NCBI RefSeq assembly: GCF_036625275.1
Contig: NZ_JAZKUD010000042.1
Location: 1-37,297 of the forward strand
Direction of reading: 5' to 3'
Origin: Accumulibacter sp036625275
Lineage (GTDB): Bacteria > Pseudomonadota > Gammaproteobacteria > Burkholderiales > Rhodocyclaceae
DNA: 37,297 nucleotides
The translations under genes were made by a program, and so were the position numbers. Positions 6,945-13,347 of the stretch are shown here, one piece after another. The notes under the pieces were generated by a model that was not told the DNA's origin, did no database searches, and saw only the letters and a program-made list of their open reading frames with translations. Each line of letters opens with the position of its first letter. The first letter of the stretch is position 1.

Positions 6945-8223
6945 ACCCTGCACCCTGATCGGGATCCTCGATGACGGCTGGGCCGGCTTGTCCGATTCGG
7001 CGCGCCAGCGACTGGCCGTGGCCGAACTGGTGATCGGCACCGGTCGTACACTGGCACTGGTGCGTCCCTGGCTGTCGGCCACGGCGATCATCAGGGACAT
7101 GGACGGCGCACTCGGCGCGCTTCCCGACTGGATTCTGAGCGCCCGCGCCGCAGGCCAACGCGTCGCCGTGCTGGCCACCGGCGACCCGCTCTGTCACGGC
7201 ATCGCTTCCTGGCTGACCGACCGACTCGGGCGTGACGGCGTGGACATCCTGCCGAACGTGTCGACGCTGCAACTGGCCTTTGCCCGCTTCAAGACACCCT
7301 GGCAGGACATCCGGATCGCCTCGTGTCACCGCGCCGATGCCGGCGAATGGTTCGTCGGCGCGACGCCTGCGCACGGTCTGTATCCGCTGATGCGGGTGAT
7401 TGCCCGGTACCCGCGAGTTGCGCTGTTCACCAGTCCCGAGAACGACCCGGCGCGACTGGCGCGGGCGCTGATCACCGCCGGCTATGGCGATGAGCTGAAG
7501 ATCTCGATCGCCTGCCGCCTGCAGATGCCCGACGAACGACTGTTTGCCGATCTTGCCGCAAACCAGGTCGCAGCGATGTCCTTTCCCGAACCGAACATCG
7601 TGCTCGTCGAACGGTCCGCCGACCCCGGTGGACCGGCCTTCGGTCTCGAAGACCTCGAATACCGGCAGCGATCGCCGGAGAAAGGTCTGATCACCAAGCA
7701 GGAAGCGCGTGCGCTTTCGCTCGCCAAGTTGCGCATCCAGCCAGCGGCGGTGGTCTGGGACATCGGCGCCGGTGCCGGTTCGGTCGGCCTCGAAGCGGCG
7801 AGACTGGCGCCCTTCGGTCATGTCTGGGCGATCGAAAAGAATGCCGCCGACGCCGCCAACGCGCGCGCCAATGCGGCGCATCGGCGGATCGGCAATTACA
7901 CCCTGGTCGAAGGCCGGGCGCCGGTCGGGCTCGACACCTGGCCCGACCCGGACGCCGTCTTCATCGGCGGCTCAGGCGGCGAACTCGCCACACTGATCGA
8001 GCAGGTGCTGACCCGCCTGAAAGCGGGTGGCCGGCTGGTGATGAACTTCGTCACGCTGGAGAATCTCGCCACCGCGACGGCGGCGCTCAACGAACGTCAT
8101 GCCGTGTGGGACCTCGTGCAACTGCAGGCCAGCCGCAGTCAGCCGATTCTCGACATGCACCGGCTGGCGGCGCAGAACCCGATCTGGGTGGTGACCGCCA
8201 GGCGGAGCGAGGACGGTGCGTGA
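6931..8223 (+). CDS. cobL: Precorrin-6Y C5,15-methyltransferase, CbiE-CbiT fusion
   Basis: A bifunctional enzyme methylating C5 and C15 and removing the C12 acetate as CO2. The 430-residue product joins two domains. The first is a CbiE-type tetrapyrrole methylase (about 1-230; ATGDPLCHGIASWL is its SAM-site motif). The second is a CbiT-type Rossmann methyltransferase (about 240-425) with SPEKGLITKQEARAL and the SAM motif VWDIGAGAGSVGLEAARL. The ATG at 6931 lies in the end of cbiD. After the stop is a 199-base spacer with an inverted copy of the repeat seen before cobM, so the downstream genes may depend on read-through or a separate promoter. Confidence 0.94.
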   Translation: MSSPEPCTLIGILDDGWAGLSDSARQRLAVAELVIGTGRTLALVRPWLSATAIIRDMDGALGALPDWILSARAAGQRVAVLATGDPLCHGIASWLTDRLGRDGVDILPNVSTLQLAFARFKTPWQDIRIASCHRADAGEWFVGATPAHGLYPLMRVIARYPRVALFTSPENDPARLARALITAGYGDELKISIACRLQMPDERLFADLAANQVAAMSFPEPNIVLVERSADPGGPAFGLEDLEYRQRSPEKGLITKQEARALSLAKLRIQPAAVVWDIGAGAGSVGLEAARLAPFGHVWAIEKNAADAANARANAAHRRIGNYTLVEGRAPVGLDTWPDPDAVFIGGSGGELATLIEQVLTRLKAGGRLVMNFVTLENLATATAALNERHAVWDLVQLQASRSQPILDMHRLAAQNPIWVVTARRSEDGA

Positions 8224-8265
8224 TCGATTCGACCGTGCCGGGGACTGCCCCGAGAAAGGATGTGC

Positions 8266-8345
8266 ATCAAAGTGTTGGAAGTGACCGATAGGCTCCCCTC
8301 CCCCCTCGCGGGGGAGGGGTTGGGGGAGAGGGGGCATCCATGCCC
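8266..8345 (-). repeat. Dispersed GC-rich hairpin repeat, copy 3 (inverted)
   Basis: The 40 bases at 8293-8332 are the reverse complement of 3272-3311 with one difference. The core forms a long G/C hairpin. An additional small palindrome GGGCAT-CC-ATGCCC adjoins it. The two copies in opposite orientation flank the cobM-cbiX-cbiC-cbiD-cobL block. The rest of the spacer to 8422 shows no gene; an AAAGGA ribosome-binding site precedes cobI. Confidence 0.85.
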
Positions 8346-8422
8346 TCGCAGAGGCCAGCAGGGCAGACTGACGGCTCTGGCCATGTACTTTTGCAAGGAT
8401 TCGACCAATTAAAGGACCCTGA

Positions 8423-9238
8423 ATGTCTGAACCTACACGCTACGGCAGGCTGATCGGCGCTTCGCTCGGTCCTGGTGACCCCGAGCTGATCACCCGCCGG
8501 GCCTGGGCAGCGCTGCAATCCGGCGCCCGCTGGCTGTACCCGGTCAAGAAAGCCGAGGAATCGTCGTATGCGCTGTCGATCGTCGAGCGCGGTGGCCTGA
8601 CGGTGCCGGCCGATGCCGAACAGTTGCTCTTCCCGATGACCCGCGACCCCGAGATTCTCGGCCGCGCCTGGGTTTGCGCCGCCGAACGCACCGTCGAGCT
8701 GCTTGGCGAAGGGCGCGACCTGGTTTTTCTGGTCGAAGGCGACGCCTCGACCTTCGCCACCTTTGGTCACCTCGCCCGCGTCGTGCGCGAGCTGGTACCG
8801 GCGATCGAGGTCGAAACCATCCCCGGCGTGTCCTCGTTCGCCGCCGCCGCGGCCGCCGCCGACACCGTTCTCGCCGAGGAGGATGAGACCTTCGCGATCA
8901 TTCCCGCCGCTTATGGCGTCGAACTCATCGACCACCTGCTCGACGAATTCGACACGCTGGCCCTGTTGAAGGTGAAACCGCTGATCGATGAAATCATCGA
9001 ACTGTTGGCGCGGCGCGAACTGCTCACGACCTCGGTGTTCATCGAGAAGGTCGGTTCGCCGGATGAACGTATCGTTCGCGATGTTGCCAGCCTCAAGGGT
9101 GAAAAGGTCAATTACCTGTCGCTGATGCTGGTGCAGAATCCGAAACGGCTGCGCGGCGAACTGCGCCGTGGCTGCCGCCAGCGCCGGGATGCTGGTGCAG
9201 CAGCGCTCGCTGCGATCGATCCAGCCAGCAGGCCCTGA
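8423..9238 (+). CDS. cobI: Precorrin-2/cobalt-factor II C20-methyltransferase
   Basis: CobI/CbiL adds the C20 methyl group, an early step after cobalt insertion. The 271-residue product has the methylase N-terminus GASLGPGDPELITRRAW, LVFLVEGDASTFATFGHL and VETIPGVSSFAAAAAAA. FIEKVGSPDERI and NYLSLMLV near the C-terminus are typical of the C20 enzyme. A 25-30 residue Arg/Ala-rich tail after the conserved domain makes it a little longer than usual. The ATG at 8423 is preceded by AAAGGACCC. It follows the repeat-bearing spacer and is 3 bases before cbiG. Confidence 0.93.
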   Translation: MSEPTRYGRLIGASLGPGDPELITRRAWAALQSGARWLYPVKKAEESSYALSIVERGGLTVPADAEQLLFPMTRDPEILGRAWVCAAERTVELLGEGRDLVFLVEGDASTFATFGHLARVVRELVPAIEVETIPGVSSFAAAAAAADTVLAEEDETFAIIPAAYGVELIDHLLDEFDTLALLKVKPLIDEIIELLARRELLTTSVFIEKVGSPDERIVRDVASLKGEKVNYLSLMLVQNPKRLRGELRRGCRQRRDAGAAALAAIDPASRP

Positions 9239-9241
9239 GCG

Positions 9242-9985
9242 ATGCAGGTCGCGGTCCTGGCCATTACCCGCCACGGGGTCACGCTGGCCGGCAGGATTAT
9301 CGCCGCACTACCCGGCGCCCGCCTGTTCGCGCCGGAGAAATTCCGCTCTGAAGCCGAGGCCGCAGCGCCAGACGCCGCTCAGTGCTATACCGGCAAGGTC
9401 GGCGATCAGATGCCGGCCTGGTTCGCCGCCGTCGACGCGATCGTCGCCATCGTCTCGCTCGGCGCCGTCGTCCGCCTGATCGCGCCGCACCTCGGCAGCA
9501 AGGAAAGCGATCCGGCGGTGATCGTCATCGACGAAGCCGCTCGCTTCGTCATCCCGGTGCTTTCCGGCCATCTCGGGGGGGCCAATGCCCTGGCCGGGCA
9601 TCTGGCCGGGGCGCTTGGCGCGACGCCGGTATTGACCACCGCTTCCGACGCTCGTCAGACGCTGGCCGTCGACCTCTTGGGCCGCGAACTCGGCTGGGTA
9701 TTCGAAGCAACGCATGCCGAACTGGTCCGTTGCAGTGCCGCGGTGGTCAATGATGAAGCCGTCGCGCTGGTCCAGGAAGCGGGCAGCAGGGATTGGTGGG
9801 CAAACCACGCCAACGGTCGCCAGAGCCCCCTGCCGGCGAATCTGACGCTTTTCGAGAAACTGGAGGAGGTCGATGCCGACCGCTTTGCTGCCGTGCTGTG
9901 GATTGCAACGCGCGCGATGCCGGCTGAACTGGCTGCCCGGCTGGCCGGCAAGCGGATCGTCTATCGCCCCGGATCGAACCCCTGA
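9242..9985 (+). CDS. cbiG: Cobalt-precorrin-5A hydrolase CbiG, N-terminal and middle domains only
   Basis: CbiG opens the lactone and releases acetaldehyde (C20 extrusion) in the anaerobic pathway. This 247-residue protein covers the N-terminal domain (AIVSLGAVVRLIAPHL, then FVIPVLSGHLGGANALAGHLA and TPVLTTASDARQTLAVD) and the variable middle domain, ending KRIVYRPGSNP. In full-length CbiG this YRP segment leads straight into the GIGC-type start of the C-terminal domain. That domain is encoded by the next gene 66 bases on, in the same reading frame but with two TGA codons between (9983 and 10013). The break falls at a domain boundary, so both halves may be functional as a split enzyme. Confidence 0.88.
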   Translation: MQVAVLAITRHGVTLAGRIIAALPGARLFAPEKFRSEAEAAAPDAAQCYTGKVGDQMPAWFAAVDAIVAIVSLGAVVRLIAPHLGSKESDPAVIVIDEAARFVIPVLSGHLGGANALAGHLAGALGATPVLTTASDARQTLAVDLLGRELGWVFEATHAELVRCSAAVVNDEAVALVQEAGSRDWWANHANGRQSPLPANLTLFEKLEEVDADRFAAVLWIATRAMPAELAARLAGKRIVYRPGSNP

Positions 9986-10051
9986 AAAGGATTCAGGCTT
10001 GTCTTTTGCCATTGAACATAGCCCGCCCGGTTTCTTGCGAAGGGCTGCGGC

Positions 10052-10459
10052 ATGAACATCGCTCTCGGCGTCGGCTGCGACCGGGGCACCTCGGCGGCGA
10101 CGATTGCGCAAGGTATCGCCGAGGCGCTGGCGGCTTGCGCTGCGACGCTGGCCGACGTGCAGGCAGTCGCCAGCATTGACCTCAAGGCCAACGAAGCCGG
10201 GTTGCTGCAGGTGTTCGAGGAAAATGGCTGGCGCTGTTCATTTTATCCGGCGGCGCTACTCGCCGAAGTCGCGGTGCCGCATCCCTCGGAAACCGTTCGC
10301 CGCCATACCGGCACGCCGTCGGTCTCCGAAGCGGCGGCCCTGCTGGCGGCAAATGCCGGGCCGTCCTTGCTGTTGATCGAAAAACACAAGCTGCGCGGTC
10401 CCGATGGCCGCCATGTCACCGTCTCCATTGCCAGGATCTCCAATGAACGCTCCCCTTGA
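10052..10459 (+). CDS. CbiG C-terminal domain / CobE-like protein
   Basis: A 135-residue stand-alone version of the C-terminal CbiG domain, the same fold as CobE of the aerobic pathway. It starts MNIALGVGCDRGTSAATI, the block that begins this domain. It continues with ASIDLKANEAGLLQ, FYPAALLAEVAVPHPSETV, TPSVSEAAALLAA and LLIEKHKLRGPDGRHVTVSIARI, which match the family. A GAAGGG ribosome-binding site lies about 8 bases before the ATG, so it is translated on its own. It overlaps cobJ by 17 bases. It is probably the missing half of the preceding cbiG. Confidence 0.88.
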   Translation: MNIALGVGCDRGTSAATIAQGIAEALAACAATLADVQAVASIDLKANEAGLLQVFEENGWRCSFYPAALLAEVAVPHPSETVRRHTGTPSVSEAAALLAANAGPSLLLIEKHKLRGPDGRHVTVSIARISNERSP

Positions 10460-11405
10460 AAAAACCGGCAAGATCATGCTCGTCGGCCTCGGCCCAGGCA
10501 GCAGTGAGCACCTGACCGCGCGCGCGCGCGCGGCGATTGCCGAAGCCGACACGGTCATCGGTTACGTCACCTACCTCCGTCTGGTAGCCGATCTGGTCAA
10601 GGGCAAGGAAATCATCAGGAAATCGATGACCGAGGAGCTCGACCGCGCCATCGAGGCGCTGGAGCGCGCCCGTCAGGGCAGGAAGGTGGCGCTGATTTCC
10701 TCGGGCGACGTCGGCGTTTACGGGATGGCCGGGCCGACTTTCGAGGTGCTGTTCCAGTCTGGCTGGACGCCGGACTCGGAAATCGAGGTCGAGATCGTTC
10801 CCGGCGCTTCGGCGCTCAATACCTGTGCGGCGCTGGTCGGCGCACCGCTGACCCACGATTTCTGCGCCATATCGCTTTCCGACCTGCTGACGCCGTGGCC
10901 GACCATCGCCCGCCGGCTCGACGCCGTCGCCTACGCCGATTTCGTCGTCGCGCTCTATAACCCGAAAAGCGGCCGCCGTACCCGGCAGATCGTCGAAGCC
11001 CAGCGTCTCTTCCTGCGCCATCGTCACCCGCAGACGCCAGTGGCCATCGTCAAATCCGGCTATCGCCCGAAGCAGAGCATCGAACTGACGACGCTCGCGC
11101 GCATGAACGAGTGCGACATCGGCATGTTGTCGACGGTGCTGATCGGCAATTCCAGGACGTTCATCCGGCACGGCCTGATGGTGACGCCGCGTGGCTACGC
11201 CAACAAGTACGCCGTCGAAGCCGGGGAAAGCATCACCCGTGATGGCGAACAGGCTGGTCGCTCGCTGTCCACCGGCCTCGAAGGCTGGATGGCGAGCATC
11301 CAGGCCAGCGGGAAGAGCGCCGCCGAACTGGCTGTCGAATATCGTCTGCCGGAAGACTACATTGCCACCGTGCTGGCGACCGGGGAACCGGCTGAGGGGG
11401 GGTGA
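10443..11405 (+). CDS. cobJ: Precorrin-3B/cobalt-factor III C17-methyltransferase with C-terminal extension
   Basis: CobJ/CbiH methylates C17 and contracts the ring. The 320-residue product has IMLVGLGPGSSEHLTARAR, VIGYVTYLRLV, ALISSGDVGVYGMAGP, VEIVPGASALNTCAALVGAPL, HDFCAISLSDLLTPW, FVVALYNPKSGRR and STVLIGNSRTF, all standard. The methylase domain ends near residue 245 (VTPRGYANKY). A further 70-75 residues follow, including a segment reading SAAELAVEYRLPEDYIATVL that could form a helical bundle or helix-turn-helix. I do not recognise this extension. The ATG at 10443 is chosen by homology; upstream in-frame ATGs lie in the preceding gene. Confidence 0.93.
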   Translation: MNAPLEKTGKIMLVGLGPGSSEHLTARARAAIAEADTVIGYVTYLRLVADLVKGKEIIRKSMTEELDRAIEALERARQGRKVALISSGDVGVYGMAGPTFEVLFQSGWTPDSEIEVEIVPGASALNTCAALVGAPLTHDFCAISLSDLLTPWPTIARRLDAVAYADFVVALYNPKSGRRTRQIVEAQRLFLRHRHPQTPVAIVKSGYRPKQSIELTTLARMNECDIGMLSTVLIGNSRTFIRHGLMVTPRGYANKYAVEAGESITRDGEQAGRSLSTGLEGWMASIQASGKSAAELAVEYRLPEDYIATVLATGEPAEGG

Positions 11406-11693
11406 ATGAAAATGTTGGGAGGAATCGATAGTCTCTCCTCTTATAATCGGATGTTATGCTTCATCACCGCCCATTGGCGCGGACGACCGCTCGTGAGCCG
11501 GCAGGTGGTGGTCAACCTGATCGGCAACACGACCACCGATACCGGCTTGCGAATTAGGGCTGCGCTCGACGAAGATGCCTACTCGTCGGGAATCCAGGTC
11601 TCGGAGGCAGAACTTGCCTCGCTGGCCATTGAGCGCGATGAGTTTCATGGCGAATGGAACTACCGGCTGCTGCCGCGAAACAATGACGAATGA
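11406..11693 (+). pseudogene. ISAzo13-type transposase, C-terminal remnant
   Basis: The reading frame from about 11,448 encodes FITAHWRGRPLVSRQVVVNL, TTTDTGLRIRAALD, a GIQVSEAEL segment and EFHGEWNYRLLP. This is the C-terminal end of the ISAzo13 (Rhodopirellula-type) DDE transposases, where WRGKPL-VS, TTT-TGL and FHGEWNY are conserved. About 80 of some 400 residues remain, so it is a fragment without a catalytic core. The open frame starts by chance at an ATG at 11406, next to the cobJ stop. With the IS110 tail at the left edge, the cobalamin operon is bracketed by transposase debris. A TATAAT at 11442 is probably fortuitous. Confidence 0.82.
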
Positions 11694-11702
11694 CTCATCC
11701 TG

Positions 11703-12143
11703 ATGGCAGACTTACTGCTGAACCATCTCGAAGGAACCGAGGGCGCCGCCAAGGTGCTGGCGCACGCGCGACTCCTGGTCAAGCTGGCCGGTTTCTACCA
11801 GGAGATCGTTCCGGCGCATCTGGGCGAAGCCAGTTGCGTGGCTAATTACAAGTCGCGAGTCTTGGTGATTCACGCCAGCAATGGCGCAGTGGCCACCAAG
11901 TTGCGCCAGTTGGCGCCAACACTGGCTAACGAACTATCGAAGCGGGGGCTTGAATGCGCCAGCGTGCTGGTCAGGGTACAGGCCCGGCCAGAGCATGCAG
12001 CGATCCCTGCGCCGACACAGAAGCCACTCAGCGCCAGAACCAGCCAGGAATTGACGGCATTACGCGATTCGCTGCCGGCCTCATCGGGATTGCGAACGGC
12101 GGTCGAAGGCCTGCTGGCATCATGTGCGGCTAGACAGGAATGA
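11703..12143 (+). CDS. dciA: DciA-like protein (DUF721)
   Basis: DciA is the ancestral bacterial partner of the replicative helicase DnaB, loading or regulating it at replication start. The 146-residue product has the family layout: a helical N-terminus (ALAHARLLVKLAGFYQEIVPAHLGEA-like segment at about 18-45), then CVANYKSRVLVIHASNGAVATKLRQLAPTLANEL, the KH-like core with the alternating hydrophobic pattern of DUF721. A polar C-terminal tail follows. Position beside lpxC and the dcw cluster is usual for betaproteobacterial DUF721 genes. No strong ribosome-binding site is visible, and the upstream region was replaced by a transposase fragment. It runs tail-to-tail with, and overlaps by 14 bases, the small membrane-protein gene. 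Confidence 0.7.
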   Translation: MADLLLNHLEGTEGAAKVLAHARLLVKLAGFYQEIVPAHLGEASCVANYKSRVLVIHASNGAVATKLRQLAPTLANELSKRGLECASVLVRVQARPEHAAIPAPTQKPLSARTSQELTALRDSLPASSGLRTAVEGLLASCAARQE

Positions 12144-12318
12144 CAGCCACCCGCTCAAGGATCATCAGTGCGAAAACCAGCAGTGCGACGATCAACGAAT
12201 AGCGAAACAGGCGCCAGGCGAACTGCAGATAGCGGGCATTGCGGGTGAACAGAAAGGCCAGCACGCCGCCGGCAACGGTGAGAACCGTCAATACCGCCAG
12301 CAGACGCAACAACCACAT
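12130..12318 (-). CDS. Small two-helix membrane protein downstream of lpxC
   Basis: A 62-residue product with two predicted membrane helices (about residues 3-24 and 40-57) separated by a basic, aromatic loop TRNARYLQFAWRLFRY. The function is unknown and I do not recognise a named family. The ATG at 12318 is only 4 bases after the lpxC stop, so it looks like the last gene of the dcw transcript. It overlaps the end of the convergent dciA-like gene by 14 bases. The two clean hydrophobic segments and the tight spacing favour a real gene over chance. Confidence 0.6.
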   Translation of the reverse strand: MWLLRLLAVLTVLTVAGGVLAFLFTRNARYLQFAWRLFRYSLIVALLVFALMILERVAVIPV

Positions 12319-12322
12319 CCGG

Positions 12323-13252
12323 TCAGAAAGCTGGCAAGGTCAGCCAGCGCGAGACGGTGGCTGGTGCCAACTCGCGATCCTCGAAGCTGACGTACTCCCA
12401 GGCTGTCGGGGTGGCCAGAAGTGCCCGGGCCAGCGCATTGTTCAGCGCGTGCCCGGATTTATGGGCGCTGAATGCAGCCAGCAAGGGATGGCCAAGCAGG
12501 TAGAGGTCGCCGACTGCATCGAGCACCTTGTGCTTGACGAATTCATCGCTGTAACGCAGACCATCGGCGTTCAACACCCGGTACTCGTCGAGCACGACCG
12601 CATTTTCCAGCCCTCCGCCTTGGGCGAGGCCGTTTTCGTGCAGCCACTCGACCTCCTGCATGAAACCGAAGGTCCGCGCCCGCGCCACTTCACGGATATA
12701 AGAGTGTTCGGCAAAATCGATGGTCACCTGCTGACCGGTGCGATCGATTGCCGGATGGTTGAAACCGATCGAGAACGACAGGCGAAATCCGTCGTAGGGA
12801 TCGAGGCGAGCCCACTTTTCACCCGACGGCTCCATTTCGCGCACTTCAATCGGACGTTTGATCCGGATGAAGCGCTTGGCGACCGGTTGTTCTTCAATCC
12901 CGACCGACTGAATCAGGAAGACAAACGGCGAGGCTGAGCCATCGAGGATCGGCACTTCGGCGGCATCGAGGTCGACAAAGGCGTTGTCCACCCCCAAGCC
13001 CGCGAAAGCCGACATCAGGTGTTCGATGGTCCCGACCCTGGCGCCGTCGCGCTCCAGGCACGAGCACATGCGCGTATCGCCGACGAGCAAGGCCGACGCC
13101 GGCAAGTCAACGACCGGGTCGAGATCGATTCGCCGAAAGACGATGCCCGTTCCCGGCGCTGCCGGGCGCAAGACGATGCTCACCTTGACGCCAGAATGCA
13201 GACCGACGCCTGCTGCGCGGACCATCGACTTGAGCGTTCGCTGCTTTAACAT
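12323..13252 (-). CDS. lpxC: UDP-3-O-acyl-N-acetylglucosamine deacetylase LpxC
   Basis: LpxC catalyses the committed, zinc-dependent deacetylation step of lipid A synthesis in the cytoplasm. The 309-residue product has the N-terminal KQRTLKSMVRAAGVGLHSG and GTIEHLMSAFAGLGVDNA (first zinc histidine). It also has EVPILDGSASPFVFLI, RTFGFMQEVEWL and HKVLDAVGDLYLLG, which carries the second zinc His and Asp, and then SAHKSGHALNN. Length is normal. It lies 95 bases after ftsZ; a 12-bp inverted repeat sits in that spacer and may be a regulatory or terminator-like structure controlling how much ftsZ transcript reaches lpxC. Confidence 0.97.
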   Translation of the reverse strand: MLKQRTLKSMVRAAGVGLHSGVKVSIVLRPAAPGTGIVFRRIDLDPVVDLPASALLVGDTRMCSCLERDGARVGTIEHLMSAFAGLGVDNAFVDLDAAEVPILDGSASPFVFLIQSVGIEEQPVAKRFIRIKRPIEVREMEPSGEKWARLDPYDGFRLSFSIGFNHPAIDRTGQQVTIDFAEHSYIREVARARTFGFMQEVEWLHENGLAQGGGLENAVVLDEYRVLNADGLRYSDEFVKHKVLDAVGDLYLLGHPLLAAFSAHKSGHALNNALARALLATPTAWEYVSFEDRELAPATVSRWLTLPAF

Positions 13253-13272
13253 GTGTCTGAAATAACGATGAA

Positions 13273-13318
13273 ATTGGCGAATTCTAACACACGCCGAGCG
13301 GCTCTGGAATTCGCCAAT
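13273..13318 (-). promoter_or_regulatory. Long inverted repeat between ftsZ and lpxC
   Basis: ATTGGCGAATTC (13273-13284) and GAATTCGCCAAT (13307-13318) are perfect 12-base arms separated by 22 bases. Those 22 bases themselves contain a small hairpin (GCCG-AG-CGGC). In the ftsZ-to-lpxC transcript this would fold as a stacked hairpin 30 bases after the ftsZ stop. No run of U follows, so it is not a textbook intrinsic terminator. It may be an RNA-processing or stability element, or a protein-binding site around an lpxC promoter (TAGAAT reads across the downstream arm on the minus strand). Confidence 0.6.
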
Positions 13319-13347
13319 CCTTGCAGGGACATGAGGATTTGCGCGGT

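Noticed and set aside
10521..10534. CG-repeat run in cobJ as a slippage site
   Set aside because: The run GCGCGCGCGCGCG encodes a normal Ala-Arg-Ala-Arg segment in a conserved helix and the frame is intact.
11442..11447. TATAAT as a promoter for the dciA-like gene
   Set aside because: No -35 at a suitable distance and it lies in the edge of the transposase fragment; likely chance.
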